A stretch of DNA of 64,000 bases from Lycocorax pyrrhopterus obiensis (taxonomy: Eukaryota; Chordata; Aves; Passeriformes; Paradisaeidae): the NCBI GenBank assembly GCA_014706295.1, contig JACSVZ010000007.1, positions 33,219,875 through 33,283,874 of the forward strand, read 5' to 3'. The notes below the pieces were generated by a model that was given only the letters and a program-made list of their open reading frames with translations, was not told the DNA's origin and did not search any database. The position numbers and the translations under genes are program-made. Positions within the stretch are counted from its first letter, which is position 1. The number at the start of each line of letters is the position of its first letter. This document shows positions 24,608 to 37,700 of this stretch, piece after piece.

Positions 24608-24713
24608 TAGAATCATAAATTAAAGTTGGAAAAGACCTCTAAGATCATCAAGTCCAGCTGGTAACCCAGCATTGCCTTGTTCACCACTAAACCATATCCC
24701 AAAGTGCCACATT
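24608..24713 (-). mobile_element. CR1 LINE, 3' end fragment (minus strand, second of abutting pair)
   Basis: It begins TAGAATCATAAATTAAAGTT immediately after the previous copy ends at CAACCTC, then GGAAAAGACCTCTAAGATCA, TCAAGTCCAGCTGGTAACCC, CACTAAACCATATCCC and AAGTGCCACATT. It covers the same 3' region as the preceding copy, so it is a second independent 3' end and not a continuation. Only about 105 bp remain. Confidence 0.9.
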
Positions 24714-27700
24714 AGGGGGCTTGAGAGCCACATAGGAAGCACAGTATAGTGTATTGTAGGGCTGGACCTACTCTGTGTTACAGACCATGTGTGGAAGAGC
24801 ACACAGTCAATGAAATTTCACTGTAGGTTTTCCAGCTGTCTGACATAGGTCCACTGGAAAAATAAGGGTATGAGATACATTTTACAATTGTTTCACCTTT
24901 GCAGCTGGCCATGTCTCGTCTACTGCATGTAAAGTGGGGCTTAGGAGACCAGACATCTTCCCACACAGGAGAAAGATGACCAAACATAACAGAAGCTGGA
25001 AATATAGCTCAGGCAATGAGTCACTCGTTTGTGACATTCTCTGCTACGGTATGGGAAGAAACTTCAGCATATTCTTCTCCTGTAATGTTCAGCTGTGGAG
25101 CTAATTTCAAATGAAGCCACGCATATATCTGACACACCCAAACCCATACTTCATTATGAGGGATGTCCTATGTTTTAGACCCAAATTTACATCAGTCATG
25201 TAAGGACACAGTGTCCTCATTTCAGTTATAGTAAATTACTGCATGAGAAACACTGAATCATAAAGTTCAGATTTAAAGCCTTCATATTTAATTTTTATCT
25301 CCTTGCCCTCTTTGTTTGTATATTCATTTTAGGATTTTGACTATGTCATCATGCTTTATTAAAAAAACTCACTAAACCTTATAGACTATTGGGAATAACT
25401 CTTCCCTTTATAGAATTTAAATCAGTAAATAAATTTTCTTGTAAGCAACCTTCTGTAAAGACCTTGTCTCACAAAACACAGCTTTTTATCCTTTGTAATC
25501 AGTATGAAGTGATAGCACATGAACTCCCATTTCAATTACCAAAGAAAGTTTTACAAATACCAGGAAAACAAAAACTTTTTATAAGAATCATTCTAGGGCA
25601 CAATATTCTACTTTTGAAAAAAATAAATATATTGACTATTTGTTGCTTACTTATTTTCTTCTTTTTTTGTTTGTTTGTTTTTGTTCTGTTTTCTGAAGAA
25701 ATATTTTTGAAAGCCACTTTTCTAAATGGCATTTATTCCAGAGCATTTTCTTTATTTGTTGCAGTAATTTTTATACCCTCTTTTGGCAGGGCTCAGATAC
25801 TTCAATACCAAAACTTACGTATCTGTCACTTCAGTACAGCCATCTCTGAGGCGCAATACAGAAACTACTGTAGTAGCAAAAATATTCACTAATGGATTAA
25901 ATAACAACTCCTTTTTAATTGCTTCTTCCTTAATAATGTATTAGTTATTTAGATGATTGTATACTGAGAAACATTTGCAGCTTTATTTTTTAGTAAACCA
26001 AAATCTGTAAAAGTAGCTGGTCTCATCTCACTATAAATGCTATTTGTCAAATTTGTCATCTTTCCATAAATCTCTGAATGTCCAACTCATAAAGAGATCA
26101 CTGTAAACTTGAATAGCTGTGATTTTCTAAGAAGCAGATGAACTGGAGAATGTAGGGGAGAAGAGACTATTTTCCCAAGCTGTGCACATTCTTAATATGC
26201 ATATATAATTTTGGTTTTGTTTTAAACAAGTCTTTGTTCCTGTTTCTGACACTGCAACTATGTCAGATGCAAGGAGGGGGACCAAGCTGACAAATTCAGA
26301 TACCATCATCTCTTGGGGACACTTAGTGACTCAGAGAAATACAGTAAAAATGGTACTACACTGCCTGCTAGCTCTCCTTTAACCCCATTAGAAAAAAAAT
26401 TGAAGTGTTTAAAACAGGGCCAAAGAGACAAACAAGGAAAGCAGAAAGGAGCTTGATTATCTTGTTCTTACTGTCTTTAACAGTAAATATATTGAATGAA
26501 TTTTATTGAAATGTAATTTATTGATGTATTGAATTCATTTGCTGTCATCCTTTCAGTGAATAATACAAAGTGGCACAGAATTCAGGTAAATTGTAAAATC
26601 AAAGAAAAAGCATCAGCTGAAATACAATCACATTTTTGCCTTAAACACATATGGTTGACACTACTAAACATAATGCATCACTGAGTCATACAGAATGGCA
26701 AAAAACATTTCTTTTTCTCTGTATTTTATATTTGTTTACATTAGCTTTTGACAGCATTTTTGCTGCTTCTCATATAAAGTCTGTCCCCCCTGTTGTTTTG
26801 TGGATCTTTCAGACAGCACAAAGGATCTTAAGGACATGGTTCTGAGTCAGACTTCAGCTTGAAATATCTTAATTTTCTTTTTAAAGATCTGAGATTTCAA
26901 TAACTCTGATACTTTATGTAAAAAATAGTAACTTTATATGCACATACACTACTAGAGTTATACATTGTGCCCGGCTTTTGCTTATTCTCATTCTACTAAA
27001 TCAATTTACATATTCAGAGGCTAATATAAACACGTATTTATTCACCTTGAATGCTTACCTGTGAGATCAGTCAATATTGCTCTTTCTTTCTCCCACCAAA
27101 GGAAAATAAGGGTCAAGAAATATCTTATCTTATTCAAACCTGCAACAGGTTTAATTAAATTCTCAGACTTAGGAAAATTCTCTGGATTTTAGGCCTACAA
27201 GTGTATTACAATACTGAACTTCTTACAGAGCTCATTAATTTTTTTTTTCCTCATTTAAATGCCCTGGACATTTTAGATCTTCTTCCATTCTCCCTTCCCA
27301 ACAATGACCTGACCAAGATGTAGCCTACTACAGAGACCGGATTTATTTTAAATGCCAATTCCCATCAGGAATCCTTTAACTACAGAGAAGCAACCAAATA
27401 ACAATTAAACTGACCTACCTGTTACCTGGAAAAAAAGTAGAATTTGAAGTTCAGTTCTTGAAGTAATTACCTGGATCCAACAGGCAGGACTTGGACTAAA
27501 TCTTGCCTGGGGCAGGCTTTTCTGACACAATAATTAGCCCAAAGGAAAAGAAAACAGCCAACATAAATCCCCCCAAACCTAATATGTGTGTGATCAGGTA
27601 ACAGAAGCTGAAACTAGAGTGGAAAGAAAAGAGTTCTCAGGATTTTTCTGTCTCAAGTAGACTAATTTTGCCGTGTCCCCCTACATAGAGCAGCAGTGCT

Positions 27701-28682
27701 CTGTGCCGCAGATTGGTGGTGACGCTCTTATCAGCCTTGAACTTTTAATCTAATTCTTTTCCCTGTACAGAAATTCACTCACTTCACAGAAGTAAGGATC
27801 TGTTTACATGAATCTAACAAAGAGAGAAAAAATCCCCTTCAAAATATTAATATCAGACGGAAAAACAGGAAGAAGCTTATACAGTCTTAAGTTTATGAGT
27901 ATGCAATGCTGAGGAGAAAGGAGCATGGATCTCTAACTGATGCCTGAAGGTGTTGCAATGATTCAGATAAGATTGATAAAAAATAGCTGTCAATGACTTT
28001 TTTTTTTGGCTAGTGAGATTTTGATTTTTCTATTACTGTACTTCTCTGCTTGTAAGTTTTCAAGACGTGAGGCAAATAACATCAGGATCTTGCACAGATG
28101 AAGATGGTATTTCTTCTGATGATGTACACGGAAGGTGTCTAAAACCCAATGAAACCATAATGCCTGTGACTGATACCAGATTTGTTTATGAACCTGAGTT
28201 GAAAGGGATTCGTATTCTCTACATGCATGCATTTGTTACAGTTTTTCACTTGTAATTTCACTTTATTATAAAATTCAGAGTACTCCATAGGCAGTCACAT
28301 TGATTTCTCACTTGGACCAAAGTAGACGAATGCTGGTAATCCCCTAAAATTAAGGATGGTATAACTTCTTTAAAAGGTAAAAATCCTTTGGGTGCTCCAT
28401 TCGCTGGACTCCATGAGGGTATAGGAAGAATTAAGACAACTTTGCAGCACTGCATCATATTTCACAGGCCACTACAGTACAAAATTGCAGTTAACTGACT
28501 AGGTATTCTCCAATTTATGGCAGGAATTTCAATACACTTTAGATATTAAAGTTTGGAGTATTGTCATCCTTTCATACTCCTGCACATATGGCAGAGGCAG
28601 AACTAGGGAGTCTTGCTGAAAAAGAGTAAGGTGCTTAGGTAGAAGTGTATTCTAGAAGGTTAAATACAATAAAAAATAGTGG

Positions 28683-28707
28683 GTTCTTGTATTTTGAATA
28701 CAAGAAC
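28683..28707. repeat. Perfect inverted repeat, 11-bp arms with a 3-nt loop
   Basis: GTTCTTGTATT (28,683-28,693), loop TTG, then AATACAAGAAC (28,697-28,707); the arms are exact reverse complements. As RNA it would be a tight hairpin extendable by a wobble pair and one more G-C pair. It is too short for a typical pre-microRNA stem and has no T run after it. Confidence 0.8.
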
Positions 28708-31700
28708 TCTCTACAGATGAAACTATCTGCAGGAGCATTCTGTGCTGCTAAGGAACACACACTGATTCTGCAGTCAGAAGAGCCTAACTTCAAACAGCCA
28801 CCATATCTGCATAAACTACTTTAAAAAACCATTTATTAAGTTTTTCAATTTACAACTGAGGATGACAGTTCTGTTCTAATTTCACAAGTATAAGGAGACA
28901 ACAATTTAGTAAGTTTTTATAAAATACTTTCTTCATCTAACTACCATGTCTGATGGGAAGCAGATGCTGCATAGCTCTTAATGCAACAAAATACTTAAAC
29001 AATTACCTTGTTTAAATATGTCATGTTATATTGATGAGGGCCCAATATACAAAGCTGCTAGATGCTTTGTATGTCTAAATAATGTAGAAATTTTTCTAGG
29101 AATTATATGAATAGGTAACTATTGTAAACTGGTTTTATTATGTTGCCACAACAGTCACAAAATGACTTATTTACATCTCTGTTTACTCATAAATTCAGCT
29201 AATTTAGTGCTGTAAAATAACTTGTTTGAGTTTTACATAGTGAGAGTAGAGTAACCTTTTTTTTCTGTCTGGTTGTTCTGTGGTAATTCAGTATCATCAC
29301 ATCTCACCCACCCTGCTTCGTCAGTGGATGATTACAGAATTGCCACAAAGAGGAGAGAGAGGTAGATTAAAAAACCCTCAGGCTGAGAATTACATTAGTT
29401 CTCCATCTCCCATGTCCTAAATAATGTCACTAACCATTATCCCAAACACAACCAGCAGCAAGTCAACTTCTGTTCTCTGTGTAAGAACAAGCAGGGAATA
29501 ATCTCTTTTATAGAAGGCTCATGTTTCTATGGGTGCTAATGGGTAGAGACTGAATTTTAACACAGAGTCTTACTGCATATCCTAGAGAGAGACAAGGTTT
29601 CTGGAAGTTTGAGGAGAACCAGAGCCAATATCATGGGAAAACATTGAGAACGTGGCAGTCTGAACACTGAGATTCGTAGTTCATATTAACTCTCCTGCAT
29701 GTGGCACGAAATGAATATTCACAAATCTCTGCGCAGCAAAACCATCAAGTTTCACCTGTCCTAAAGCTGCTTAAGGAATTTGGGAGACCTGAAGATCACT
29801 AGCCAGGTGAATCTAAGCACCATTTGGTGCTGCATTTAATTTTAATAAGACACTGACAGGAAAAATTAACTCCCTTTCTTTTTTTTTTTTTTGTTAGACA
29901 GAAGATACAGCCTTCCCCATGTAGTTTCAACTTTTACAAATGCCACAGTCATATAAACATATTGCATTGCTTTAAGTTACCTGTAGATTTACATTTCTTT
30001 TCCCAGGTGTCTTTTAAAACTGCTCCTTAACAGAATGTGGGAAAAAATGTTGTAGGCATTATTTCTTTGATTGGTCATTAGACTCTACAAAGTAAACTGT
30101 CCTTCATGGGATAAAAGCAAATGATAGTCAGAAAAGTAACAGAAACTCTCTGAACCCCATTAGGTGAAAATATTGTCCATTTTTGTTCACCAAGTTACCA
30201 TGGGGCACATGATTATGATTATTTTAAAGCCATGCTTCATTTACATAGGTAATCAACTCAATGGAATTGGCTTTATAGAACTGCTGAACTTAATCTAGTC
30301 ACACATGTAAGCTTTATGAAATGAGAAAACATCTGCTACACTGATGCACCAGCATAAAAAATTATTGTGAACTTTACATACCATGGATATGCAAATTAAA
30401 ATTACAAGAGCTGGGAATATTTAAAATAAAAAAGAAATTGTGCAGGTAGTAAGTGTATTCAGAAAAAAATCTGCCTAATTCTGTCAATTTAAGGAAGTGT
30501 AAAGTGCTTCAACTTGTAACAGCAACTTGTCAAATTAGTTGTCCAGCTAAAAGAGCGTCAGAAATTTGATCCTTAATTAAATGTTGATATTAATAATTCT
30601 GGCAGTATTAGGGTATCTGTCACAGATATTTTAGTTTTGAAGTACGTTACATGACACTACAATTGTTAAATACTTTTTCTGCACAGAGGTTATGGTAAAC
30701 TGTGAGTGGTGTATAGACATGGCAAAAGCAGCAACTGAAATGTAAAAAATGTCTGAACTTCACAGTCTAAATCAATTTGTAAACTGTAGACAAGCAGCTA
30801 AAGGAAATTCTGATTTGATACTTCCATAGCAATGAATAAATACAGGTACTTGCACTGGACAAGTGCAGCCCTTGCTGTTATCAAAATGAATGCTAACGAT
30901 ATTCTTGAGCAAGTACAGGGTCTGTAATCACACCAGCATTTTCCCCTTCAGTAAGTGTACCTTTAACTAGATTTCAGATGCTCCTGTAATTCATCCTGTA
31001 TAATCCAGCAATTGCCAACAACAAAGAGTAGAAGACAAAAGCAATCGACACGGCAACTTCAGAGTTAAGGGCAAACAACATGTGGTGTTAAGAATGCAGA
31101 ACTGAAAACCAGGGCTCCAGCTGAGTTCTCCTTTTGTGGTTTCTGCTTGTTGTGTTGCCTCCTTGCTTGCCACAGTCTGACATGAGCCTTCCCATCCACA
31201 GTTTCTATCAGCACATGCTGGCTGAGTACCAACCAACAGACACAATCAGGGAAGGTGCACTCCCATCGATGCTGCGGAAGCATAACATGTCTGAGCTGAA
31301 ATTGCTGCTAGATGAGTGCAGCTGTGCTCTATGTTTCATCAAATGGGGATAAGAATCAGAATGACCATCTGCAACATCTTTTCTTTTGTCTCCTCAAGTC
31401 TTTATTTTAGTGGTGTAGGGATTGGCTTCTGCTGGAAACAACTGCATCTTCTATGGGAATGATTAGGCCAACAATTTGTGGAGCCACAGTTTCTGCCCTG
31501 AAACTGAGGACTCAGCAGGCTTGTACTGAGAAGCTTTAGGTAACATGAAATTGATTTCATTGAACTCGGACTTCTGTCTTCTCATGTATTAGCAAAAGAT
31601 GTTTTAGACTGAAATTTGTAATTTTGAAAAGGAAAAATGTCTTCCATTATTATGAATACAGAAATGTGTGTGGAATCACTGCAGACTCCAAAAAACATAT

Positions 31701-32803
31701 GAAATCAGCAACTTAACAGATTTGGAATTGTGTTGTTGGTTGTGGTCATTTTGGCTGCCTTTCTTACAGAGAAAAGAGACAGAAAACAGGTATAAAAGAA
31801 AGAGAAAATAACTGGTAAAAATATTATCCAGGTTTTATTTGATGCTACATGGTGATGAAATCAAACAGTGTAATGTAGTCTAAAAAAGCCGGAGCAGAAA
31901 AGAAAACAACGATAGTGTAGAATGGGTTGTAAAAGAGCTCCGCCAGTCACAAGCTGATAGGTAGCTTTCTTTACCAATTATCCAATTTCTTTAAGGCGTG
32001 CTCATAGCACACTGTAGCTAAAGTCAGTCTGGGCTCAAAGTCTTGAATACCTTGCTCCTTTATAAGGAAAATTCAAAGGATTTTGTATCTCTGTGTGTGT
32101 GGGTTTAAGTTGACTTCAGTAAGAGATGTTTTGTTCTGACATAATTACAGCAATATGTTACAAGAAGATGAATATAGGACATTATTGCATTGATCTTATT
32201 TTTAATGTGTGTGAGTATCCTTCTTTTATATGGTTACCAGTTTATCACAAAATGGATAAAGAAAACCTTGTGATTTTCCATTTTTATTTCCAGGGTTCCA
32301 TGAAGAAAACAGAAGTGTCTGTTCTAAGTCATGTAAACTACCCAAAAGCATCCTGCCAAACATGAAAAAAATAAGGCTGCTGTTCTTGGTGTTGTCTGTC
32401 ACAATATTAGCCATGGGAATTCAGCTTGTCAGAAATTCAGTTTTTTGCTGTTATTATAGAATGAAAAGATGGCATTTTGCTGCTGTGGAATGGTAATACC
32501 ATGCACAATGGAATCTCAAGTCCCATTTCTTGGGTAAGTTCTGCCTCAGGAGAACTTGAAAAATACCTGACAAGAACAAATAATGGTAAACATGAAGTTC
32601 TTTTCAGTGAAGCTGGCAATGCTTTGAAAGAAATCTTTCTTGATACACCAAAGTAGGGGAACATGTGAAAGAATTTAAATCCTGTACCCAGAAGTTCACT
32701 CAGAGCAGTTTTCAATACTAGTACTGTAGTGCTAGTACTACCTACTTAGATCATCTTCACAAAGTTCTTGATAGTTTTTCTGGGAACGATTTCAGAACTT
32801 TTC

Positions 32804-32956
32804 AGGAAGGAAAAGGAAAAAGGAAAAGAAAAAGGAAAAAGGAAAAGGAAAAGGAAAAGGAAAAGGAAAAGGAAAAGGAAAAGGAAAAGGAAAAGGAAAA
32901 GGAAAAGGAAAAGGAAAAGGAAAAGGAAAAGGAAAAGGAAAAGGAAAAGGAAAAGG
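32804..32956. repeat. (GGAAAA)n hexanucleotide microsatellite
   Basis: The plus strand has 153 bp of uninterrupted purine, with about 20 perfect GGAAAA units and irregular GGAAAAA/GAAAA units at the left end. The regularity creates artefactual open frames on both strands (alternating K/R on plus, L/F on minus) that should not be read as proteins. Long homopurine-homopyrimidine tracts can form intramolecular triplexes (H-DNA), and hexanucleotide arrays are length-polymorphic. Confidence 0.98.
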
Positions 32957-35512
32957 CTATATGTGAGATGCACTAAGTCCCAAATATTTAAAGCTAGAGA
33001 TGTTACTGGGTTTCTCACATAGAAACTGTTTTGAATGAAAAAACCAAAATCAACTCGACAGTTCATGTGGTACTGCTTGTGATCAATGGACATTCAATAT
33101 TTTGTTTTACTTTTAAACACCTTGTCCAAGATAGCTAAAGAACAGCCTTGTGGATGCTGTTTCTCTGATCAGAAGATGGACTAGACCCTAAAACAAGCCA
33201 GGTTTTTACTGATCTACTTGTTCTCCCTATCAAAGCCATGTTAGCAAGCAACTTCAAAAACAAGTGAGTTACAGTACTTCCATTTTAAAAGGTTCTTTTG
33301 TTATGAATCTGGATAACTTAATTCTATTACAAAGTGGCCATTTATGATTTGTGTAAGCAAAAAATCACAGCAGGATGTGGCTTATTGAGAGATAACCATA
33401 TGCCCCATGGCTTTGCTGTTATACTCATAAATACTCAAGATTATCCTCTCATCCTCTCACCTCATCATTTGGTGACAAAACACACACTCCATTCAGTGGG
33501 AGCAGACTCATGCCTTAATGCAAGAAACACATAAAATGCTGTCTTCTTCTGGTTCTGGAAACCTCATGGAAACCTATGGGATCCTTGAGCAAACTTGGGA
33601 CCAAAGTACGCAGACTGAAGTGATTTAGTTTGTACTGGTAGGATGGGAAGTTCTTTCTAATCATGCTTGATCTGAATGAAAATCAGACCGTCATCTGTTT
33701 GAAACTAATAATATTGCTATACATCCTTCCATCTCAGAGTGAAACATGAGCTGAAATTCCTATTTATTGTGTTATTTTGAAAATCTTCAGTGCAGAAATG
33801 AGGAAATACTTGATTTCAGCATTTTCCCAATTAAATATTTTCATATGGCCAAACTGAAGTCTTTTGCTTAATACACAGGTCATGTGTCTTTGATGAAGTG
33901 CCATCCATCTAATTGGAAAAGAGAGTTTGACCAAGAAACACTAGCCTGCAAGAGGAAATATGAGTATGAGACATGTATAGCAAAGCAGCTGCAGAGGAAT
34001 ATTGATTTCAGTATGTGCTGACTTCAAATGAAACATTTCAGATTAGTTCAGCAAACCAGAATATTTGGTTTCATATTCAGTCAACCGGAAAGAATCTTTT
34101 TCTTGATTTTCCTAATGGGAAAGGGAAGGGATTCTACACAAAGGCTTTTCTCCTGTGGAAAAAAAAAGATATTACAACACCATGTTCTCTATAAGGAAAA
34201 AAAAATTTAGCCTAAAACATTTTGATATAAAGTCTTCAGCTAGCTCTGAGGTTTATGAAGCCCCATGATAGTTCTGCAGGCCAGACCTACTGGTAATAAA
34301 AGACAAAAGAAGTTGCTTCTTGACTGCTCTTTAAAAGTTTTCACCAGGCTAACAAAGATGCAAGGTTGATTTTATTTCACGGCTTCTTGCTTTATTGTGA
34401 GCAAGATGACATCTGCCAGGAACTTCCTCTTAATGGCCAAGAATTTTGATGAAATGAGAAAACAGAAAAGCTGAAATTAATTAGCACTTTTTTTTTGGAA
34501 GTGTTAGATGAACAGCCACTGACTTGGAGACCTTTCTATGGCACAAGGTCTTAAAGTAATTTTTTAAAAGTAATTAGTAGACAACACAGCAAAAGCTTAC
34601 ATCTCCATGATTACTGTTTTCCTTCATTTATTTAATATCTAACAAAAGAATTTGTGTCCCAAAGATTGTAAACCACTAGCATTAAATATATTTGTATAAT
34701 CTGATAATCTGAAAGTTCAGAAGAGAATAAAACTGAATGGATGGACTTTTCATTAGGTTATGCTCTATATCTTGGTGAAATAGGGAAGACTAATTCCTTG
34801 CCATTTGCAGCTGCTTAGGCCAATTTAAGAATTTAAGGATTCTTTACTACAGTAGCATAATATTGGCTGCATTATTTGGTTTCTTAAATGCTATCTATAT
34901 CTTAGTTCTTTTTTTACTTATTCGAACTCTATTCTCCTTCCTAGACCTCTTCAGTACAAACACCTAAACCAAATTATGTTCATCATTTAGAAGTATGAGG
35001 GAAGAAGGAAAAAAATCAGAACAATCAGCCAGCTTTGCAGCCAACAAAATTCAAAGGCACTTGTATAGCTGGAAAACCCTGCCTCTATTAAACTCCATTA
35101 GAATTCACTGCCATCCTACAAGTGTGAGTCTGCCATATCATCAGTTTTTTTTAGTAGAAAGTGTTATATATGAATTTTGTTTGGACACTTGTGTGAGATA
35201 CCATTGCTTAAGAGCAGTGTAGGTGTGTGACTTACCACTGAAGGCTGCAAAAATGGCATTTCAGGAATGAAAGTCCAAATACATGTGTGTATATGTGTTT
35301 TGTCAAAATACAGGAAACAGGAGTATTACAATGAAATAATGCAAAGTACATCACACATCCATGGGTTGTTTTCTTCAACTGCTTTCTCTGCAATTTATCT
35401 TCATTATTCTGGAAGCTGGTTCTTAAGGGTTTAAAAACTGATTACTCCAGTAAGTTTATGCAAATGACCAATCCATTTAAATTGCAGATGAGGACCATTT
35501 ATTTCCCCATAG

Positions 35513-35675
35513 TGAATACAAGATATATAATAAAAATAAATCAAAAGTCAGAAGTTTTAGTCAATATCACTGCTAAAGATTATTCTCCAATTTTGGACTG
35601 GAATCCTGATGCAATTGTTCAAAAAATCCTCCTTCACACAACTATAGGACTTCCTAATATAAGAGAATATGCCAG
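35513..35675 (+). other. Exon-like interval, unassigned
   Basis: An acceptor-like TTTATTTCCCCATAG precedes 163 bp with one open frame, followed by a strong donor-like CAG|GTAAGA at 35,676. The frame enters in phase 1 and leaves in phase 2, and is open from 35,458 to a stop just inside the putative intron. The encoded stretch reads IKINQKSEVLVNITAKDY then SPILDWNPDAIVQKILLHTT, with mixed polar and hydrophobic composition more protein-like than the other frames here. An alternative acceptor (TTAAATTGCAG) would start the exon at 35,488. I do not recognise the protein and no partner exon was identified, so this may be an exon of an unknown gene, a decayed exon or chance. Confidence 0.25.
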
Positions 35676-36494
35676 GTAAGATGTAACAGCATTCTGCCTC
35701 GTTTGCTGCAGTATAAATGACTCTGTTAGTAACAATACTCTTAATAAATCTATCCATCCCACTTAGTCTAAGGTTAAGTATACAACAACTTAGAGCTAGG
35801 TTAAAAAGTGCTGGGAAAAATACTTGCTAATATTGCCAACAGTCCAGGAATCTTTCTATGTAATTATGTGCCAGCCAGTTTTCACACTCAATTCAAATTC
35901 CTTTGTTTCTGAAAAATGCTGCTGGACAAAATATATTTGGTCAGTGAAGAAACCAGGGATATTATTGAGTGGAAATGGCTAGATCAGCCTACCTAGAATA
36001 AAATTAACATGAAATTCAAACCAACAGGGAGCATATCTAATGTCTTAAAAAAATTTTTTAAGCTATTGCGAAGTTATGTCTTGGCACTTCTCTGTTTCAG
36101 CCAGAACTGAAATCGGAAATGCCAAAATACAGCTCTTGAACTACAGCTGACCTGAATGAAACAAGGAAGCACTACAAAGTCACAAGACAGACTGTTTTTA
36201 GGAAATTGCCATCTAATTTCCCAGCTGGAGAAGTTTGGATGAGATCAGGTAAACTCTGGAAACTGCTAAACTTCTGGATGTATATCTGAACTGAACCACC
36301 AATCCATCTGTTACCGAAGTTCACATTTTGTGGAGATGACTATAAATAAAATAGTTTTACTTTGAGAAAGAAAGGAGGAAACACAACATACTACAGAAAT
36401 CAGAGGTTTGCCTGCATTATCCCTCAAATTAGAGCTGTACTGTACATTCAATTGTACTGATCATAGTGATTTAAATAAAGGGTACGTCCCTGAA

Positions 36495-36640
36495 GTCATT
36501 GGAGCTAAACTGGTTTATCTGGGAAAATATTTCTGCCGTATCTGTTCATGACATGCAGAAGAAAACTGCAGATATACTGGGCCTTATTCATCCATGATAT
36601 AAACTTACAGAGCTTCAATGATATTTCATTAGGAATAAAG
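36495..36640. repeat. Possible ancient amniote interspersed repeat
   Basis: CCCTGAAGTCATTGGAGC and, further on, GGGCCTTATTCATCCATGAT, ATAAACTTACAGAGCTTCAA resemble a widespread old amniote repeat family whose copies carry a GGCCTGATTCATCCCTG...TTGAAGTCAATGG pattern. I cannot name the family with confidence; an L3/CR1-type or MIR-type origin is possible. Divergence is high. Confidence 0.3.
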
Positions 36641-37494
36641 TTGACGAACTAATCATAGCTTGTTTATCTTTCTCTTTAATCACTGGCTTTTGATGTTGTA
36701 CTGGCAAAGTTCATAATGGTGACTGTGTTGAAATGGTGCTTATAGTCACAGTGGCTTAGCCTCTCTCAGCCATATCTGTCATTTATCTATGAAGAAAAGC
36801 CTGCCTTGTAAATCTAGTATGGGTACTATGTAATGTAGGGCTTGAAAATGAAAGTTGTGACCTGGTTTTGCTCTTGAAAAAACAGATGTGTTGAAGATTG
36901 ACAGGAACTCTTGCTAAAAAGTGTTAAGCTTTTTATGAACCTTTAACATTTTTTGTGTACTTTTCATCAGCCTGAAGTCTGAAAATGAACCAACACTATG
37001 AATAAGGTGTTCCTTTCTCTGCAGACAGTTTTTAATTTAATCCTAGTTTAATTATTTAAATCAGCAACTGACTCTATACTACTTTTCTTAAGCAAAATGG
37101 TAAACTAATTTCTTTTATGTACATAACCTAGGAATATGGGAAAATACATCACTTAGTTTACAAAGTTACAGGGGGTGGGAACTTTCAAGGGACTGGATTG
37201 AAATGACATAAAAGTCAGGAAATGACCCCTGCGATGGGATTCCAGAGGCGGCAGATTAGAAACAATGTCCTCTTACAGCTTCTGTAACTTTGGAACATAC
37301 CATCCCAGCACACAGTTGGGGTAGTGGAACCAGCCACCTGAGCTCCAACGAGCAATAGTTTTGTGAAGTATGATCCCAAAGAACACGTCTGTATGTAAAG
37401 AGTGGGGAAACAAAAGCGAGTCACAGCTGTCTTTCAGCGCTCATGCCAGTGCTAAAAAGGAAGTGTTCATCCCACTGGACTAATTCAGGATGCC

Positions 37495-37700
37495 AAACGG
37501 GTGTCCTTGGGGAGTTTTGTTCAGGCAGCGAATCCTGTGTCGGTCAGATAGCGTGCTCTAGCCAAGCTCACCGTGGCCAGAGCGCGGTGCGGAAGGGAAG
37601 CTGCTCTCCATGCTGAATGGCGCCTTTGTTCGCCCTGCCGCAGCAGTTACATTCTGCAGGCCCTGCAGATACAACAGTGGCTGTATGAGAGCGGAATGGA
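37495..37700. promoter_or_regulatory. CpG cluster (candidate regulatory element)
   Basis: About a dozen CpGs occur in roughly 200 bp (for example GTCGGTCAGATAGCGTG, CACCGTGGCCAGAGCGCGG, TGGCGCC, TTCGCCCTGCCGC), against a nearly CpG-free background. It is below usual CpG-island length. No exon or TATA box was recognised downstream on either strand. It may be an unmethylated distal element or the edge of an unannotated promoter. Confidence 0.4.

Noticed and set aside
25389..25892. Longest open frame in the window (167 codons, plus)
   Set aside because: It spans AT- and T-rich low-complexity sequence encoding a run of F, L and V, shows no recognisable domain, and its length is only slightly above chance expectation for this composition.
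27665..27690. CTCF-like site around TGTCCCCCTACATAGAGCAG
   Set aside because: The reverse complement lacks the CCA start and the GGCR end of the CTCF core; too many mismatches.
31134..31352. 72-codon plus-strand frame ending in a Cys-rich stretch, considered as an exon or transposase remnant
   Set aside because: No family signature was recognised and two antisense frames of similar length overlap it.
32746..33093. Open frames on both strands with alternating K/R or L/F residues
   Set aside because: They are translations of the GGAAAA microsatellite, which lacks stop codons in these frames.
36044..36062. Palindrome CTTAAAAAAATTTTTTAAG
   Set aside because: It consists of an A run joined to a T run, which is common in AT-rich DNA and not informative.
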